DNA of 49,469 nucleotides, taken from contig NZ_QEWN01000139.1 in assembly GCF_006124995.1 (NCBI RefSeq), positions 1 through 49,469 of the forward strand. The letters are read 5' to 3'. Origin of the DNA: Vibrio sp. Hep-1b-8. Lineage in GTDB: Bacteria > Pseudomonadota > Gammaproteobacteria > Enterobacterales > Vibrionaceae. The notes below the pieces were generated by a model. The model did no database searches and had not been told where the DNA came from. It saw only the letters and a list, made by a program, of their open reading frames with translations. Of the stretch, positions 17,017 to 26,562 are shown one piece after another (positions within the stretch are counted from its first letter, which is position 1; each line of letters starts with the position of its first letter). A program made the position numbers and the translations under genes.

Positions 17017-19363
17017 AACGATCGGTTCTAGATTGGTGGTGGCGTTTACCTTTACGACTTTGCTGCTTACCTTCGTCTGTGTATTAGCATGGGTAACTTG
17101 GTATCGGCTCGACCAGCAGGTGAGTCGTCTACTCGACACCAGTGTTCCTACGTACAACACGAGTTACTTGTTGGAGAGTCGCAGTAGTGAAATTCGTTCC
17201 CGAGTTCAATTGCTTTCTACATCAACCAACAAGATTGAATTAAACCGCCAGAGAAATGAACTCGATAAGTTACTTAACTCTATTCAGCTGAAGTTATCCA
17301 ATTTTCAACCACTCAAACTTGAGAACAATGACAGTGACGAACTGTTGAGTTTATATGCGCAGTTAGAGCAGACATTAGAACAATACACTCATTTTGTGTT
17401 CGATCGAGTTCAGCAAAGGCGTAAAGTCGCCAAGCTAGCGGAGCAAATCAACTGGTTACATCAAGATATCCATGCTGAGTTGGTGTCATTTCGGCAAGAG
17501 TTTTACTGGCAGTTGACTCGAGGAGGTAGTTCAGAAAAGCATAAAGCCACTCTCGAACAACTACGGGTGATACAAAGTGTGTTGGATCTTGAATCGAATA
17601 TCTTCGTGCTAACCACAGAGTCGTTGCAGGCGCAAAACTTGGAACAGATTAAAAATGCCTCAACCGTTATTCAATTCAACATCGCGGAGTTAATCGCCAC
17701 GAGTGAACCCTTGTTAACTCTGCCTTCCAGCATTTCCTATCAGCAATTGTTGCAAGAGTTGCAGGTGCTATATGTAAGTGATGATGTGTTTTCGTTGTTG
17801 CTGTCGGAAGGGGTGATACTAAACGCACGTATCATCGAAATTAAAAGCGAGATCGAAAAGTTGCTCGGTGCGATTCATCAGCAGATTGGTCAGATTATTA
17901 AATATGCCGACGCCAGCTTTATTGATGTGAAAGCGCGAACGGCTAACTTGGTCTCCGATGGAAACATTGTGTTATTGGTGTGCTTTGGCATCTCTATCCT
18001 TTTGTCTTTGTTTGTCACCTACTACTTTATAAATCGCCGTGTGGTCGCCCGTTTGAACGCACTGAGCTCAAGTATTGATGCGATCATCAAAGGCGATTTT
18101 AGTCATCGGATTGTGGTTGACGGTGCCGATGAAATCGGCCAACTAAGTCAAAAGCTGATTGACTACGGGGCAAGTGTCGAAGAGTTACAAAGAACGAATG
18201 CGGTTGGTTTGATCAATAATACATCTGCCAGTCTATTGACGTGTGATCTCGCAGGGTATGTTGAATCTGCAAATTTTAGCGCCCAAAAACTACTGGCGAT
18301 CCAAGGGACAGTCGAGCACAAGCTACTGTGGCAGTCGTTTCGTAATCAAAACCGCAAGCAATTAGCAAAAGTATTTGTCACGGGTCAGGCACTTTTTACC
18401 ACTGGAAATGATGCGCTTACCTTGCCATTAGATGGCGAGAGAGAGTGTTATCTTCATTTCGATTTTCACCTTTTCTCTCATGGTCAATTACATAAAGTCA
18501 TTGTGACAATCACCGATGTGACACAACAAGAGTTAACGGCGATAGAACTTCAGAAGATGGTCAATGACAGAACGGCAGATTTGGTCGAGAAAAACCGCCT
18601 TTTGTCTGAAGAGATTGTTGAGCGAGAAAAGGCGGAACTCACTTTAAAACAAGCCCAAGATGAGTTGATCCAAGCGGCGAAAATGGCGGTTGTCGGTCAG
18701 ACGATGACATGTTTAGCTCACGAGCTAAACCAGCCACTGAATGCAATATCGACCTACCTCTATAGCGCCAAACTTTCTACTGATTCCGGTAATTTAACCT
18801 CGACTAGTCGTTCCATTGAGCAAGTGGCTCAGTTGTCAGCAAGAATGAGTGAAATTATAAAAAGCCTGCGAACCTTTGCCAAAAAGTCGGACACTGATCA
18901 AGTCACGAACAATTTACTGCTTACTGATATCGTCATGCAAGCCATCTCAATTGTTGGCCCTAAAGCCAAGCGGCAAGCAACGAACATATGCAATTTGATC
19001 ACCGAACCACTGTATGTCTATGGCAATGCATTAGCCCTTGAGCAGGTCATGGTCAACATACTGGTCAATGGTTGTGACGCCATTGCTGAGTCAAATCGGC
19101 ATGGCCAAGAAATTCGAATTGAAAAGCTATTCTCGAATACATCTCACCATGTGATAGCGATATCCGATAGTGGTTGTGGCTTTAAGCCTTTCATTATAGA
19201 CAAGCTATTCACACCGTTTACCACCACCAAAGAGGTGGGCTTAGGCTTGGGGCTCAGTATTAGTCGATCTTTGGTTGAGAAATATTCAGGGCGGATCTAT
19301 TTGGCATCCCGTTTAGACAAAGGGGCCTTGGTTGTTTTGGAGTTATCACATGCAAGAGTTTAA
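17003..19363 (+). CDS. PgtB-like membrane sensor histidine kinase
   Basis: A 786-aa kinase. TM1 (about 12-33) precedes a long helical periplasmic domain (about 35-310), and TM2 (about 325-347) is followed by HAMP (345-400). A degenerate PAS-like region (about 405-515), a coiled coil, a dimerisation/H-box (LAHELNQPLNAI, phospho-acceptor H573) and an HATPase domain follow, with N-box NILVNGCDAI, G1 DSGCGF and G2 GLGLGLS. The AHELNQPL box is of the DctB/NtrB-like class. It would read the binding protein encoded just upstream and phosphorylate the regulator encoded just downstream; all three genes overlap. The stop overlaps the regulator gene by 14 nt. Confidence 0.88.
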   Translation: MKICKTIGSRLVVAFTFTTLLLTFVCVLAWVTWYRLDQQVSRLLDTSVPTYNTSYLLESRSSEIRSRVQLLSTSTNKIELNRQRNELDKLLNSIQLKLSNFQPLKLENNDSDELLSLYAQLEQTLEQYTHFVFDRVQQRRKVAKLAEQINWLHQDIHAELVSFRQEFYWQLTRGGSSEKHKATLEQLRVIQSVLDLESNIFVLTTESLQAQNLEQIKNASTVIQFNIAELIATSEPLLTLPSSISYQQLLQELQVLYVSDDVFSLLLSEGVILNARIIEIKSEIEKLLGAIHQQIGQIIKYADASFIDVKARTANLVSDGNIVLLVCFGISILLSLFVTYYFINRRVVARLNALSSSIDAIIKGDFSHRIVVDGADEIGQLSQKLIDYGASVEELQRTNAVGLINNTSASLLTCDLAGYVESANFSAQKLLAIQGTVEHKLLWQSFRNQNRKQLAKVFVTGQALFTTGNDALTLPLDGERECYLHFDFHLFSHGQLHKVIVTITDVTQQELTAIELQKMVNDRTADLVEKNRLLSEEIVEREKAELTLKQAQDELIQAAKMAVVGQTMTCLAHELNQPLNAISTYLYSAKLSTDSGNLTSTSRSIEQVAQLSARMSEIIKSLRTFAKKSDTDQVTNNLLLTDIVMQAISIVGPKAKRQATNICNLITEPLYVYGNALALEQVMVNILVNGCDAIAESNRHGQEIRIEKLFSNTSHHVIAISDSGCGFKPFIIDKLFTPFTTTKEVGLGLGLSISRSLVEKYSGRIYLASRLDKGALVVLELSHARV

Positions 19364-20609
19364 CTATTCTTTACTGTTGGTCGATGATGATCAGGATGTA
19401 CTCGACGCTTACCAGCACTTGATGAGCATTGCAGGCATTGCAGCAAAAACCGTCGCAGACCCTACTCAAGCGATGGGTTATTTATCACCTGATTGGTTGG
19501 GCGTTGTGTTACTCGATATGTATATGCCACAGATGCATGGACTCGAGTTGTTAAGCCAGATTAAGCAGTTTGATAAGTGGCTACCCGTTATTGTTGTCAC
19601 TGGACATGGTGATATCCCAATGGCTGTCGAAGCGGTTAAAGAAGGGGCGTGTGAGTTTGTTGAAAAGCCGATCGACCCTGCCAAACTCGTCGAAACGGTA
19701 CGCCAGCATCTCGAGCAACGAAAAGTCTATATCGACCAAAAGAGGGAGATGGAATCGACCATAAAACGATCTTTGTTGGGCAAGTCTGCGCAGTTGAATC
19801 ATATCCGCTACAGTGTCTCTCAGTTTTCTAGGTTACGTAATCATGTGGTGGTCTATGGCGAGATGGGTGTCGGCAGACACTTAGTCGCGAACCTGATACA
19901 TGATATGTCGCAATCGGGTGGTGAACTCGAATTGTTATCGGCAAACGATGCTATGGCCTGTGAGGAATTGAGTGCCAAGCTCTATTCGTTTGTTTCTGGA
20001 ACCTTAATCATTGATAGTCCTGAACGATTTTCAGAGCAGTGTCAACGCGTGTTTGCACAACATATGATTGATAAAGAGAGAAAGGGTCAGCACGGACGTG
20101 TCATCGCGATATTTGAGCAAAACCCTCAACAACTTGTCGTGGCGAATAAACTAGTGGCAGAGCTTTATTACGTTCTCAATCAAGTGGAGATTGAAGTCCC
20201 ACCACTAAGAAAGCGCCCGGATGACATCGAAGTGTTGTTCCACCATTACCTTAAGTCCAGTTGCCGGAAATTGGCAAAACACTTACCCGAAGTAGAAGCA
20301 AAATATATGGATCTACTGCTAGCACATGAATGGCCGGGAAACGTTAGAGAGCTGCGAAATGTGGCTGAGCTCTACTCGGTTGGAATAATTAAACTGGCTG
20401 GCAAGGATAGTCACAATACTTCTGCCGAAGCCCAATTGCCTTTGGACGAATTGGTTGATGATTTTGAAAAACGAGTTATCGAAGATGCGTTGTTTCTGCA
20501 CTCGGGTCGAATCAGTGAGTCAGCAGCGTATCTGCAAGTCCCGCGCAAAAAGCTTTACCTGAGAATGAAAAAACACAATATCGATAAGGACGCGTTTAAG
20601 AGTCGCTAA
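19350..20609 (+). CDS. PgtA-like response regulator with degraded AAA+ domain
   Basis: A 419-aa NtrC/DctD-shaped regulator. The receiver domain (1-125) has acidic residues VDDDQD and phospho-acceptor D56 (VVLLDMYMP). The central region aligns with a sigma-54 AAA+ domain but is shortened and damaged: Walker A reads GEMGVGRH instead of GESGTGKE, Walker B reads LIIDSPE, and no GAFTGA loop is present. The tail keeps PPLRKRPDDI and WPGNVREL and a Fis-type helix-turn-helix (ISESAAYLQVPRKKLYLRMK). It therefore should not hydrolyse ATP or contact sigma-54, and probably works as an ordinary DNA-binding regulator. The ATG at 19350 has GGAG upstream; an upstream TTG at 19332 is less likely. Confidence 0.86.
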   Translation: MQEFNYSLLLVDDDQDVLDAYQHLMSIAGIAAKTVADPTQAMGYLSPDWLGVVLLDMYMPQMHGLELLSQIKQFDKWLPVIVVTGHGDIPMAVEAVKEGACEFVEKPIDPAKLVETVRQHLEQRKVYIDQKREMESTIKRSLLGKSAQLNHIRYSVSQFSRLRNHVVVYGEMGVGRHLVANLIHDMSQSGGELELLSANDAMACEELSAKLYSFVSGTLIIDSPERFSEQCQRVFAQHMIDKERKGQHGRVIAIFEQNPQQLVVANKLVAELYYVLNQVEIEVPPLRKRPDDIEVLFHHYLKSSCRKLAKHLPEVEAKYMDLLLAHEWPGNVRELRNVAELYSVGIIKLAGKDSHNTSAEAQLPLDELVDDFEKRVIEDALFLHSGRISESAAYLQVPRKKLYLRMKKHNIDKDAFKSR

Positions 20610-20611
20610 AA

Positions 20612-20638
20612 AAACGCCTCACGATTTGTGAGGCGTTT
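20612..20638. terminator. Bidirectional terminator between the Pgt-like operon and the 62-aa gene
   Basis: A perfect 11-bp stem (20612-20622 with 20628-20638) with a 5-nt loop. The A-run on the left gives the T-tail for the minus strand; the plus-strand tail is weaker (TTTATCTCGTTT). It serves two convergent transcription units. Confidence 0.85.
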
Positions 20639-20645
20639 ATCTCGT

Positions 20646-20834
20646 TTAGTACCAGTCATCTTCAGGAAAAAGCTTCCCTTCTGGAGCGTATGGATCGTCA
20701 TCAAACGGATGTTCTGCCTTGTTTCTCAGGCTGTCCAATTGATGCTCAAGCATTTTGACGGTGTCGTAGTCTCCTTCGGAACAGGCGACATAAATCTGTT
20801 GCTCCAAGGCTCTGATGCTATCGTTAATACCCAT
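20646..20834 (-). CDS. Small acidic protein of unknown function
   Basis: A 62-aa protein, not recognised by family. It has a helical N-terminal half (SIRALEQQIYVACSEGDYDT then VKMLEHQLDSLRN) and an acidic, Pro-rich tail ending PEDDWY. It has no signal peptide or membrane segment. A near-perfect GGAGGT lies 6 nt before the ATG and a terminator follows its stop, so it looks like a real gene. It sits downstream of cti by 39 nt on the same strand and may be part of the cti transcript. Confidence 0.7.
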   Translation of the reverse strand: MGINDSIRALEQQIYVACSEGDYDTVKMLEHQLDSLRNKAEHPFDDDPYAPEGKLFPEDDWY

Positions 20835-20873
20835 AGTTACCTCCGTATGCGTTGTCTGCGCAGTTGAACGGTT

Positions 20874-23249
20874 CTACCTATTCTCAAATCTATTGTAGTC
20901 AAGAAGACCAAATTCGATAGGCTGATTTTCCTTATACCAAGCATGAACCCGGTCGCTAAAAGGCCAAAACTGGGTTGAGCTGCGTCGAATTGCGAACGTA
21001 TCCAACAACTTAACATAGTCCTCTTCGGTGCGGATATTTTTCAACATTTGCACCAGTTGGGGGATTTGTTCTTCTTTAAAGGATAGATACGCAGCGGGAT
21101 AGCTACCGATCACTCCACGCACCAAAGTTAAGTCATCATTTGCTGGATCACGATTGCTCTCTTCATCAAACAGACTGGAAATATTCGTATGCGCATTGTT
21201 ATGGAGCAGAGTGAAGAGTTGTTCTTCTCCGTGATTGGATTCAATCATCATCATTACAATTTGCGGTATAACGAGTAACCCTGCTCCTTTGATGTCACTG
21301 ATGCTTTTCAGTAGTGCTTCATTCTTAGCGCTAAAACCGGTTTGCTCTATATCGTAACGATTACTGAGCACAGGGGAGAGCTGAGTGCGAAGAATGTCAT
21401 AAAGCTCGGCTTTGGGATCATCCGTGTGGTATGGAACCTGAGTTGGTTGATCGAACGGTTTAACATTACGCTGTAAGAAGTCACTAAGTTGGGTGCTTTG
21501 GTCTTGGTACCAGCTTGAGTGTTCTTGGTGACGCATCGCTTTTGGTAAGAGTGCGATAAAGTTACTTTCCCCTTCAAGGCGCAAGAAATCCATAAACATA
21601 CGTGTCATCAATTGGTGGCCAAAGTTGCCATATACGTCAAACCCAGCGACCAACAGATAGTGAATACGTTCGAGCAGGGAATAATCCAGTATCCACGCTG
21701 TTTTTGGTGGTTCACCAACCATACCTTGAACCACGGATGCGCTATCAAAATGGCGGAATACTGTGAGTGCTGCATTAGGGTTAGTGCCGTTTCCCGTCCA
21801 GATAATGTCGGTAGTTAGGTATTTACCGCCTTCAAACCATTGGTTGATAAACTCAGATTTAGCCTCAAGGTAACGCGCTTGCTGACGTGAATAGGAGACC
21901 CAGTTGGTCACGGGCAAAGCATTACTTTCTAACTCTCCGGGCAGTTTTAAGTTGTCTGCTTGAGAGCGGTAAAATTCATTCACTTCCGGCAGATCGGCTT
22001 TGTCTGGGTCAAGGAAGAACACCCAAAATCTGTCATTGATAACGTTGAGCGCGAGTTGTCCACGACACACTGGCCCTTTAATAAAGGCATTGATGGTGTT
22101 TTGGGAATTATCGAGCATAAATTTAAAACGTGCTTTCACTGGCAGATCGATAAATGCGCTCATAGGGTTTGCAGCAACTTCTACATCGTAACTTGGTAGT
22201 TGAGTAACTTTGTAGTTGGCGTCGATGAACCACTCTTTCCAATCTCTCATCCGTTGTTCGTTCAAGGCGAATGGCATGTGGGTTTTATCAACGATGGTGC
22301 CTTGCTCAGGAATTAGGCGGTAATACACTCGTTGAACGCCAGGATCATCGTAAGGACGACGCGTAGCAATTCGTTGGACGGGCTGGCCCGGTGGTGTCGA
22401 TGAGCGAACCAAGGTGAAGAAACGTGGTGTTTCTTCATTGAGGTCAGAAAAATAGAGATGCGACAAAAACAGGTGCTCATAGATGTAACGAGCAGTCAGC
22501 TGCACCTTACGTGGGCTCTTGTTGAGCAATGTCTCGTATTCATTCACTAATTGAGCTTGCTGGTCAGTCAGTGGTATCGATTTGTTCATGATCGCGCCAT
22601 TTTGCAGCCAACTGGTTAACGTCGCGTACTCATGTGAACTGAGGTTTGGCATACCATAAGGCATGCCCCAAGTCGGATAGTCTGTTAGGTACTGATCGTA
22701 TTCTTCAATGGTAGGGCAGACCTGACTGCGGTCGATTGCAAAGTCGAAACCCTCCAGTTGTTTTTGATCTGGCAGGGGATGTGCCTCTTTTTGAGCGAGC
22801 ATGCGCGCAATTAAGCCCGCTTCTAGGTTTGCGGTCGGGTTTTGCACACGCTCATTAAGCACTGGATGAAAACCAAACTCTCGCCACTGCTGTGTCGTTT
22901 GCGCATCTTCGAAAAGACGATGAGGCGTTGCGGCGGTAAGGCGAGTACCTTGATAAATTAGTTCTTTACTTGAGCCCCTGTCGATACCATCAACTGAAGA
23001 GAGTTTCAGTTGGCAGGGTGCGTCATAACAGGCATGACAAACCACGCAGCGGTTATCAATGATCGGTTTGACTTCAGATAAGAAGAAATCACTTTCTACA
23101 CTGTTTAAATCGCTACGACGCTCTTGAACACTCGCCTGTCCAAATAGGTCGTCATAATTAAGTCCGGCGTATGTCGCACAGCCCGCGAAGCTTAAAACAA
23201 CAGCAAACATGAAAAATGTACGTAAATTCATCTGGATAATTGTGCTCAT
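20874..23249 (-). CDS. cti: Fatty acid cis/trans isomerase (Cti), haem-binding lipoprotein
   Basis: A 791-aa protein matching Cti, a periplasmic c-type-cytochrome-like enzyme that converts cis unsaturated phospholipid acyl chains to trans, stiffening the membrane under solvent or heat stress. Visible features are an N-terminal signal with a lipobox (LSFAGC, Cys 24) and a haem motif CVVCH (C68, C71, H72). The long C-terminal domain includes the typical MPYGMPNLSSHEYATLTSWL and GNFGHQLMTRMFMDFLRLEG. The lipid anchor is inferred from the lipobox. The start is uncertain between M1 and M7; M7 (MNLRTFFMFAV) would give a more typical signal peptide. Confidence 0.9.
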   Translation of the reverse strand: MSTIIQMNLRTFFMFAVVLSFAGCATYAGLNYDDLFGQASVQERRSDLNSVESDFFLSEVKPIIDNRCVVCHACYDAPCQLKLSSVDGIDRGSSKELIYQGTRLTAATPHRLFEDAQTTQQWREFGFHPVLNERVQNPTANLEAGLIARMLAQKEAHPLPDQKQLEGFDFAIDRSQVCPTIEEYDQYLTDYPTWGMPYGMPNLSSHEYATLTSWLQNGAIMNKSIPLTDQQAQLVNEYETLLNKSPRKVQLTARYIYEHLFLSHLYFSDLNEETPRFFTLVRSSTPPGQPVQRIATRRPYDDPGVQRVYYRLIPEQGTIVDKTHMPFALNEQRMRDWKEWFIDANYKVTQLPSYDVEVAANPMSAFIDLPVKARFKFMLDNSQNTINAFIKGPVCRGQLALNVINDRFWVFFLDPDKADLPEVNEFYRSQADNLKLPGELESNALPVTNWVSYSRQQARYLEAKSEFINQWFEGGKYLTTDIIWTGNGTNPNAALTVFRHFDSASVVQGMVGEPPKTAWILDYSLLERIHYLLVAGFDVYGNFGHQLMTRMFMDFLRLEGESNFIALLPKAMRHQEHSSWYQDQSTQLSDFLQRNVKPFDQPTQVPYHTDDPKAELYDILRTQLSPVLSNRYDIEQTGFSAKNEALLKSISDIKGAGLLVIPQIVMMMIESNHGEEQLFTLLHNNAHTNISSLFDEESNRDPANDDLTLVRGVIGSYPAAYLSFKEEQIPQLVQMLKNIRTEEDYVKLLDTFAIRRSSTQFWPFSDRVHAWYKENQPIEFGLLDYNRFENR

Positions 23250-23433
23250 TCAATATTGGCTTAATTGCAGCAGAAGCCCATCAACTTAGCAAATAAAACA
23301 TGGTTCAACATCGTCAATTAATTGAAACAATATCGATGTTAGCAGGCAACAGAGGAGACTTTGCGTTAAATAACGGTTACGTAGATAATAGTCGGGTGCG
23401 AGTTCAACAATCTCAGACATGATCAATACATAC

Positions 23434-23464
23434 AAAAAAGGCTTAACCCTAAGGTTAAGCCTTT
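23434..23464 (-). terminator. Terminator of the OFA-type MFS gene
   Basis: A perfect 12-bp stem (23437-23448 with 23453-23464) with a 4-nt loop. The minus-strand T-tail derives from the A-run at 23434-23439. It lies 19 nt after the transporter's stop. The rest of 23250-23483 holds the cti promoter region, with no gene seen. Confidence 0.88.
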
Positions 23465-23483
23465 CTATCAGCAATTCAATCTA

Positions 23484-24716
23484 TTAAGCGTGTTTTAGCT
23501 CAGCGATCTTCGCTTCTGAGAGTGGCTTAGTGATGAATGAAAGCACAATACAAACGGCCATCATTGCTGCTGAGATAGTGTAAGCTAGCGTGTAGCCTGT
23601 GCCGTTAGTCATAGAGAAACCAACGACTGCTGCACCGATTGCACCACCAATACCCCATGCTGTGTAAAGTACGCCATAGTTAGTGCCGTAGTTTTTCAGA
23701 CCGTAGAACTCAGCGGTAAGCGTAGGGAATACAGCTAGCAGCGTACCGTAACCAATTGCCGCGATTGCCGTACCAATGATCAGTGTAAATTCTGTTTTGA
23801 ACGTTGCGAACAGAACCATATTGATGCCTTGTAGTACGAAAGCAAGCAGCAGAGTACGTACGCCACCAATTTTGTCAGCCAGCATACCAGCAGCAACACG
23901 ACCGCCAGAGTTAAATATCGCTAGGATAGAGGCAAGGTATACCGCATTTGGTAGGTTAGCCTGAACACTAGCAATCGTTGTAATGTTACCGATGATCATT
24001 AGGCCTACTGACGCAGCAAATGCATACATGATCCACAGTGAGTAAAACTGTGGTGTTTTCAGCATTGCTTTCCAAGTTAGGTCATCAGATTTCTTAACGG
24101 CTTTAGGTGCTTGACCTTGTTTTACTTTTGGTTCTGTTGGTGTGTAGCCCGCAGGTGGGTTGTTGATTGTTGCTGCAAGAGGTACTGCGATAGCAAGAAT
24201 ACCAACGCCCAAAACCATAAAGCTGGTTTGGATGCCCATGCTGTTAATGAGTGCAGAGGTTACTGGAGCAAGGTAAATTGCCGCTAGACCAAAACCTGCT
24301 GCAATGATGCCGTTAACCATACCTTTCTTCGACGCGTGGAACCACTTCATCGCAGAAGGAGACAGACAAGCATAACCAAAGCCGATACCAGCGCCAGTGA
24401 TAACACCGAAAGTGATGTTTAGCATCAGTGGTGAGTCGACAAAGCCAGACGCGATCATACCTAGGCCTGTTAGCACAGTACCAAGGATTAGAATAAGACG
24501 TGGACCCATACGGTCTTGCAAGATGCCAGCAACAAGAAGACAGATAGAGAAAGTGATGGTTGCTGTCGCGTATGGTGCTGATGCTTCAGCCGCGGTCCAA
24601 CCAGATTCAGTGACTAGTGCTTTGTTGAATACACTCCAAGCATACAGGATGCCAAGACAAAGGTTGATACAGAATCCCGCTAGCAGGATGCGCATAGCTT
24701 TATCAATCTTGCTCAT
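23484..24716 (-). CDS. MFS transporter of the oxalate/formate antiporter (OFA) type
   Basis: A 410-aa 12-helix MFS protein. The N-terminal part (GFCINLCLGILYAWSVF, then the loop DRMGPRLILILGTVLTGLG) and the middle motif (ADKIGGVRTLLLAFVLQG) are typical of OFA-type carriers, as is the GAGIGFGYACLSPSAMKWF stretch. A central loop (PTEPKVKQGQAPKAVKKSDD) separates the two six-helix halves. The substrate is not predictable; OFA members move oxalate, formate, lactate or other small monocarboxylates. It is transcribed alone, with its own terminator and a 385-nt upstream region. Confidence 0.85.
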   Translation of the reverse strand: MSKIDKAMRILLAGFCINLCLGILYAWSVFNKALVTESGWTAAEASAPYATATITFSICLLVAGILQDRMGPRLILILGTVLTGLGMIASGFVDSPLMLNITFGVITGAGIGFGYACLSPSAMKWFHASKKGMVNGIIAAGFGLAAIYLAPVTSALINSMGIQTSFMVLGVGILAIAVPLAATINNPPAGYTPTEPKVKQGQAPKAVKKSDDLTWKAMLKTPQFYSLWIMYAFAASVGLMIIGNITTIASVQANLPNAVYLASILAIFNSGGRVAAGMLADKIGGVRTLLLAFVLQGINMVLFATFKTEFTLIIGTAIAAIGYGTLLAVFPTLTAEFYGLKNYGTNYGVLYTAWGIGGAIGAAVVGFSMTNGTGYTLAYTISAAMMAVCIVLSFITKPLSEAKIAELKHA

Positions 24717-25061
24717 TTTTCTTCTCAGTTGTCCTCACAATGAGGATCGGTTAACAGACGATTTGTTCAAATTAAGTTTGCGTTTATCAACACAAGGCAT
24801 AATGGGCGCGAATTATAACCGAATGAAGTGTGATTGGAATCTCTTTTTCAACTTAATTTGAATATTTTTCAAAAGTGTTGAATTTTTGTTTCTGACGTGT
24901 GTGGATACTGAGTTAAATCGATGAGGCGTGGCTTGGATGGTTTGTTGAGTTATGGGTTTGAGGCGTTAGTGCTTAATCGTTGTGCAACACGGTACGATAA
25001 GCGCTCAAATTGAGGAACAAGAAGCAGTCGCGTGACGAGGAACTGATTGAGATTGCAGAAA
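24717..25061 (-). other. Intergenic region upstream of the MFS gene
   Basis: It presumably contains the minus-strand promoter of the OFA-type transporter, in the AT-rich stretch 24770-24900. No gene or RNA is seen. A near-palindromic stretch at about 24970-25005 could form a hairpin but lacks a T-run. Confidence 0.4.
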
Positions 25062-25091
25062 AAGGCATAGACGGGCGCCCATCTATGCCTT
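25058..25091 (-). terminator. Terminator of the DUF3360 gene
   Basis: A perfect 10-bp stem (25062-25071 with 25082-25091) has a loop containing the palindrome GGGCGCCC. In the minus direction it runs into Ts. It lies just after the stop at 25102. Confidence 0.75.
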
Positions 25092-25101
25092 ATGACGATG
25101 A

Positions 25102-26562
25102 TTAGTGGCCGATCAGCGCAGGAATCCCTGGTAACTGACCAACGAAAGCAAGAGAGCCGACACAGACGATGAAGGCGGCGCCAGGGATCAAGTACTTGTC
25201 TTTTGCCGATAGAGTCTTGGCACGTTCATGGTCACCAATCAGCCCCATGTTATCCAGCAGCATTGTGGTTGCCCAACCAAACACTGGGTTAACAAAGGCA
25301 CAAGCGAAGATACAAATACCAGCACTTAATGAATCTTTATGTTTGTGGATCATCTGCATACCCGCTTCGAGAAGTGGTAGAAACACACCAACGATCAGAG
25401 CAACGCGCAACACGGGTTCCCACATCGCTAGATCCATCGGATAACCAATGATGGATGCGGCAATACACATTAAGCCGGTAAGTAGCGCCCCTCCAGGAAT
25501 TGGACGCTTTGCAATGGCGGCTGGGATCATATATGTACCCCAAGAAGAGGCAAGGTTACCACCACCCAATAGAGCACCGACACCTTGACGGATAGATGCA
25601 CCGACCATAGTGTCATCGACGTCCATCAGCACGCCTTTTGCTTCTTTCGGGTAGTTAAGCTCTTGGAATACACGGTGGCCAAGGTAGTCTGGTGACCACA
25701 TTGCAACCGCTAAAAGTGCAAATGGTGTGACGGCAATAAAATGCTCTAAGTTCGGCCAACCCAATTGCCAACCCGTATTCTCACCCCACCAGTAGAATGG
25801 GCTGAAATGTGGTAATCCTGGTTCGGTAGTAAAAGCAAACTCAGCACCCATAACATAAGCGACGATGCCCGCTAAAGCAGAACAGAGTGGAATGGCCAGC
25901 CAACGTTTGTTGATTTTAGCGAGGTAGGCGTAGACCATCACCGTTACACCAATCACAGCAAATGAAATATAGCCTTGGTCAGTACTTGCGGCCCATGCTT
26001 CCGTTTTATTGATCTGACCGAGCAAGCCGACGGCACCAAGATAGATCAATAGCCCACCTCGGACACCGACACCGGTTAGCGTCATCAGCTTTGAACCGCC
26101 TTTGGTAAAGGCAAGAATCAAACCAAATGCACATACCATGAGACCGAGTGCGAGAGGGTGTCCTCCAGCCGCAGCAATAAGCGGAATGAGCGGTATCATT
26201 GGGCCATGAGTACCGGCTAAGTTAGCATTGGGGTTAAGAATGGCGGAAAAAAGGATAACAAACAGAGCGCCAGCGATGAGCAGTTCATAGCGTACGTTTT
26301 CCGCGACGAACTCAGGTGACAATCCAAACTGAGCGGCAAAAGCGGCAACCATAGCTGTAACCATTACCACTTTACCTATCGTCGCTGCGAGTGCAGGTAC
26401 CCAGTCTTCTATCTCGATGCTGTAGTCGCGAGAAGGTAAATGGATACCCCAGCGACGAAAGCTCATGATAGTCAAATCATGGTTTAGAAATTCTTCTCGG
26501 CTTTCAAATTCCTGCGCCTTGCGACGCATATCCCTGTAAAAGGTTTTATTTGTGTTAGACAT
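25102..26562 (-). CDS. DUF3360 polytopic membrane protein, putative transporter
   Basis: A 486-aa membrane protein of the DUF3360 group common in Vibrio. A soluble N-terminal tail (about 60 residues, with YRDMRRKAQEFESREEFLNH) precedes roughly a dozen hydrophobic segments. The short signatures NPNANLAGTHGPMIPLIPLI and NLASSWGTYMIPAAIAKRPI resemble the core of SLC26/NCS2-type (sulfate, xanthine/uracil) carriers, so a transporter is likely, but no substrate can be named. AAAGGAAG precedes the start. It is divergent from the Cache-PAS-DUF294 sensor, sharing a 363-nt control region, which hints that the sensor may control or respond to the transported solute. Confidence 0.8.
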   Translation of the reverse strand: MSNTNKTFYRDMRRKAQEFESREEFLNHDLTIMSFRRWGIHLPSRDYSIEIEDWVPALAATIGKVVMVTAMVAAFAAQFGLSPEFVAENVRYELLIAGALFVILFSAILNPNANLAGTHGPMIPLIPLIAAAGGHPLALGLMVCAFGLILAFTKGGSKLMTLTGVGVRGGLLIYLGAVGLLGQINKTEAWAASTDQGYISFAVIGVTVMVYAYLAKINKRWLAIPLCSALAGIVAYVMGAEFAFTTEPGLPHFSPFYWWGENTGWQLGWPNLEHFIAVTPFALLAVAMWSPDYLGHRVFQELNYPKEAKGVLMDVDDTMVGASIRQGVGALLGGGNLASSWGTYMIPAAIAKRPIPGGALLTGLMCIAASIIGYPMDLAMWEPVLRVALIVGVFLPLLEAGMQMIHKHKDSLSAGICIFACAFVNPVFGWATTMLLDNMGLIGDHERAKTLSAKDKYLIPGAAFIVCVGSLAFVGQLPGIPALIGH

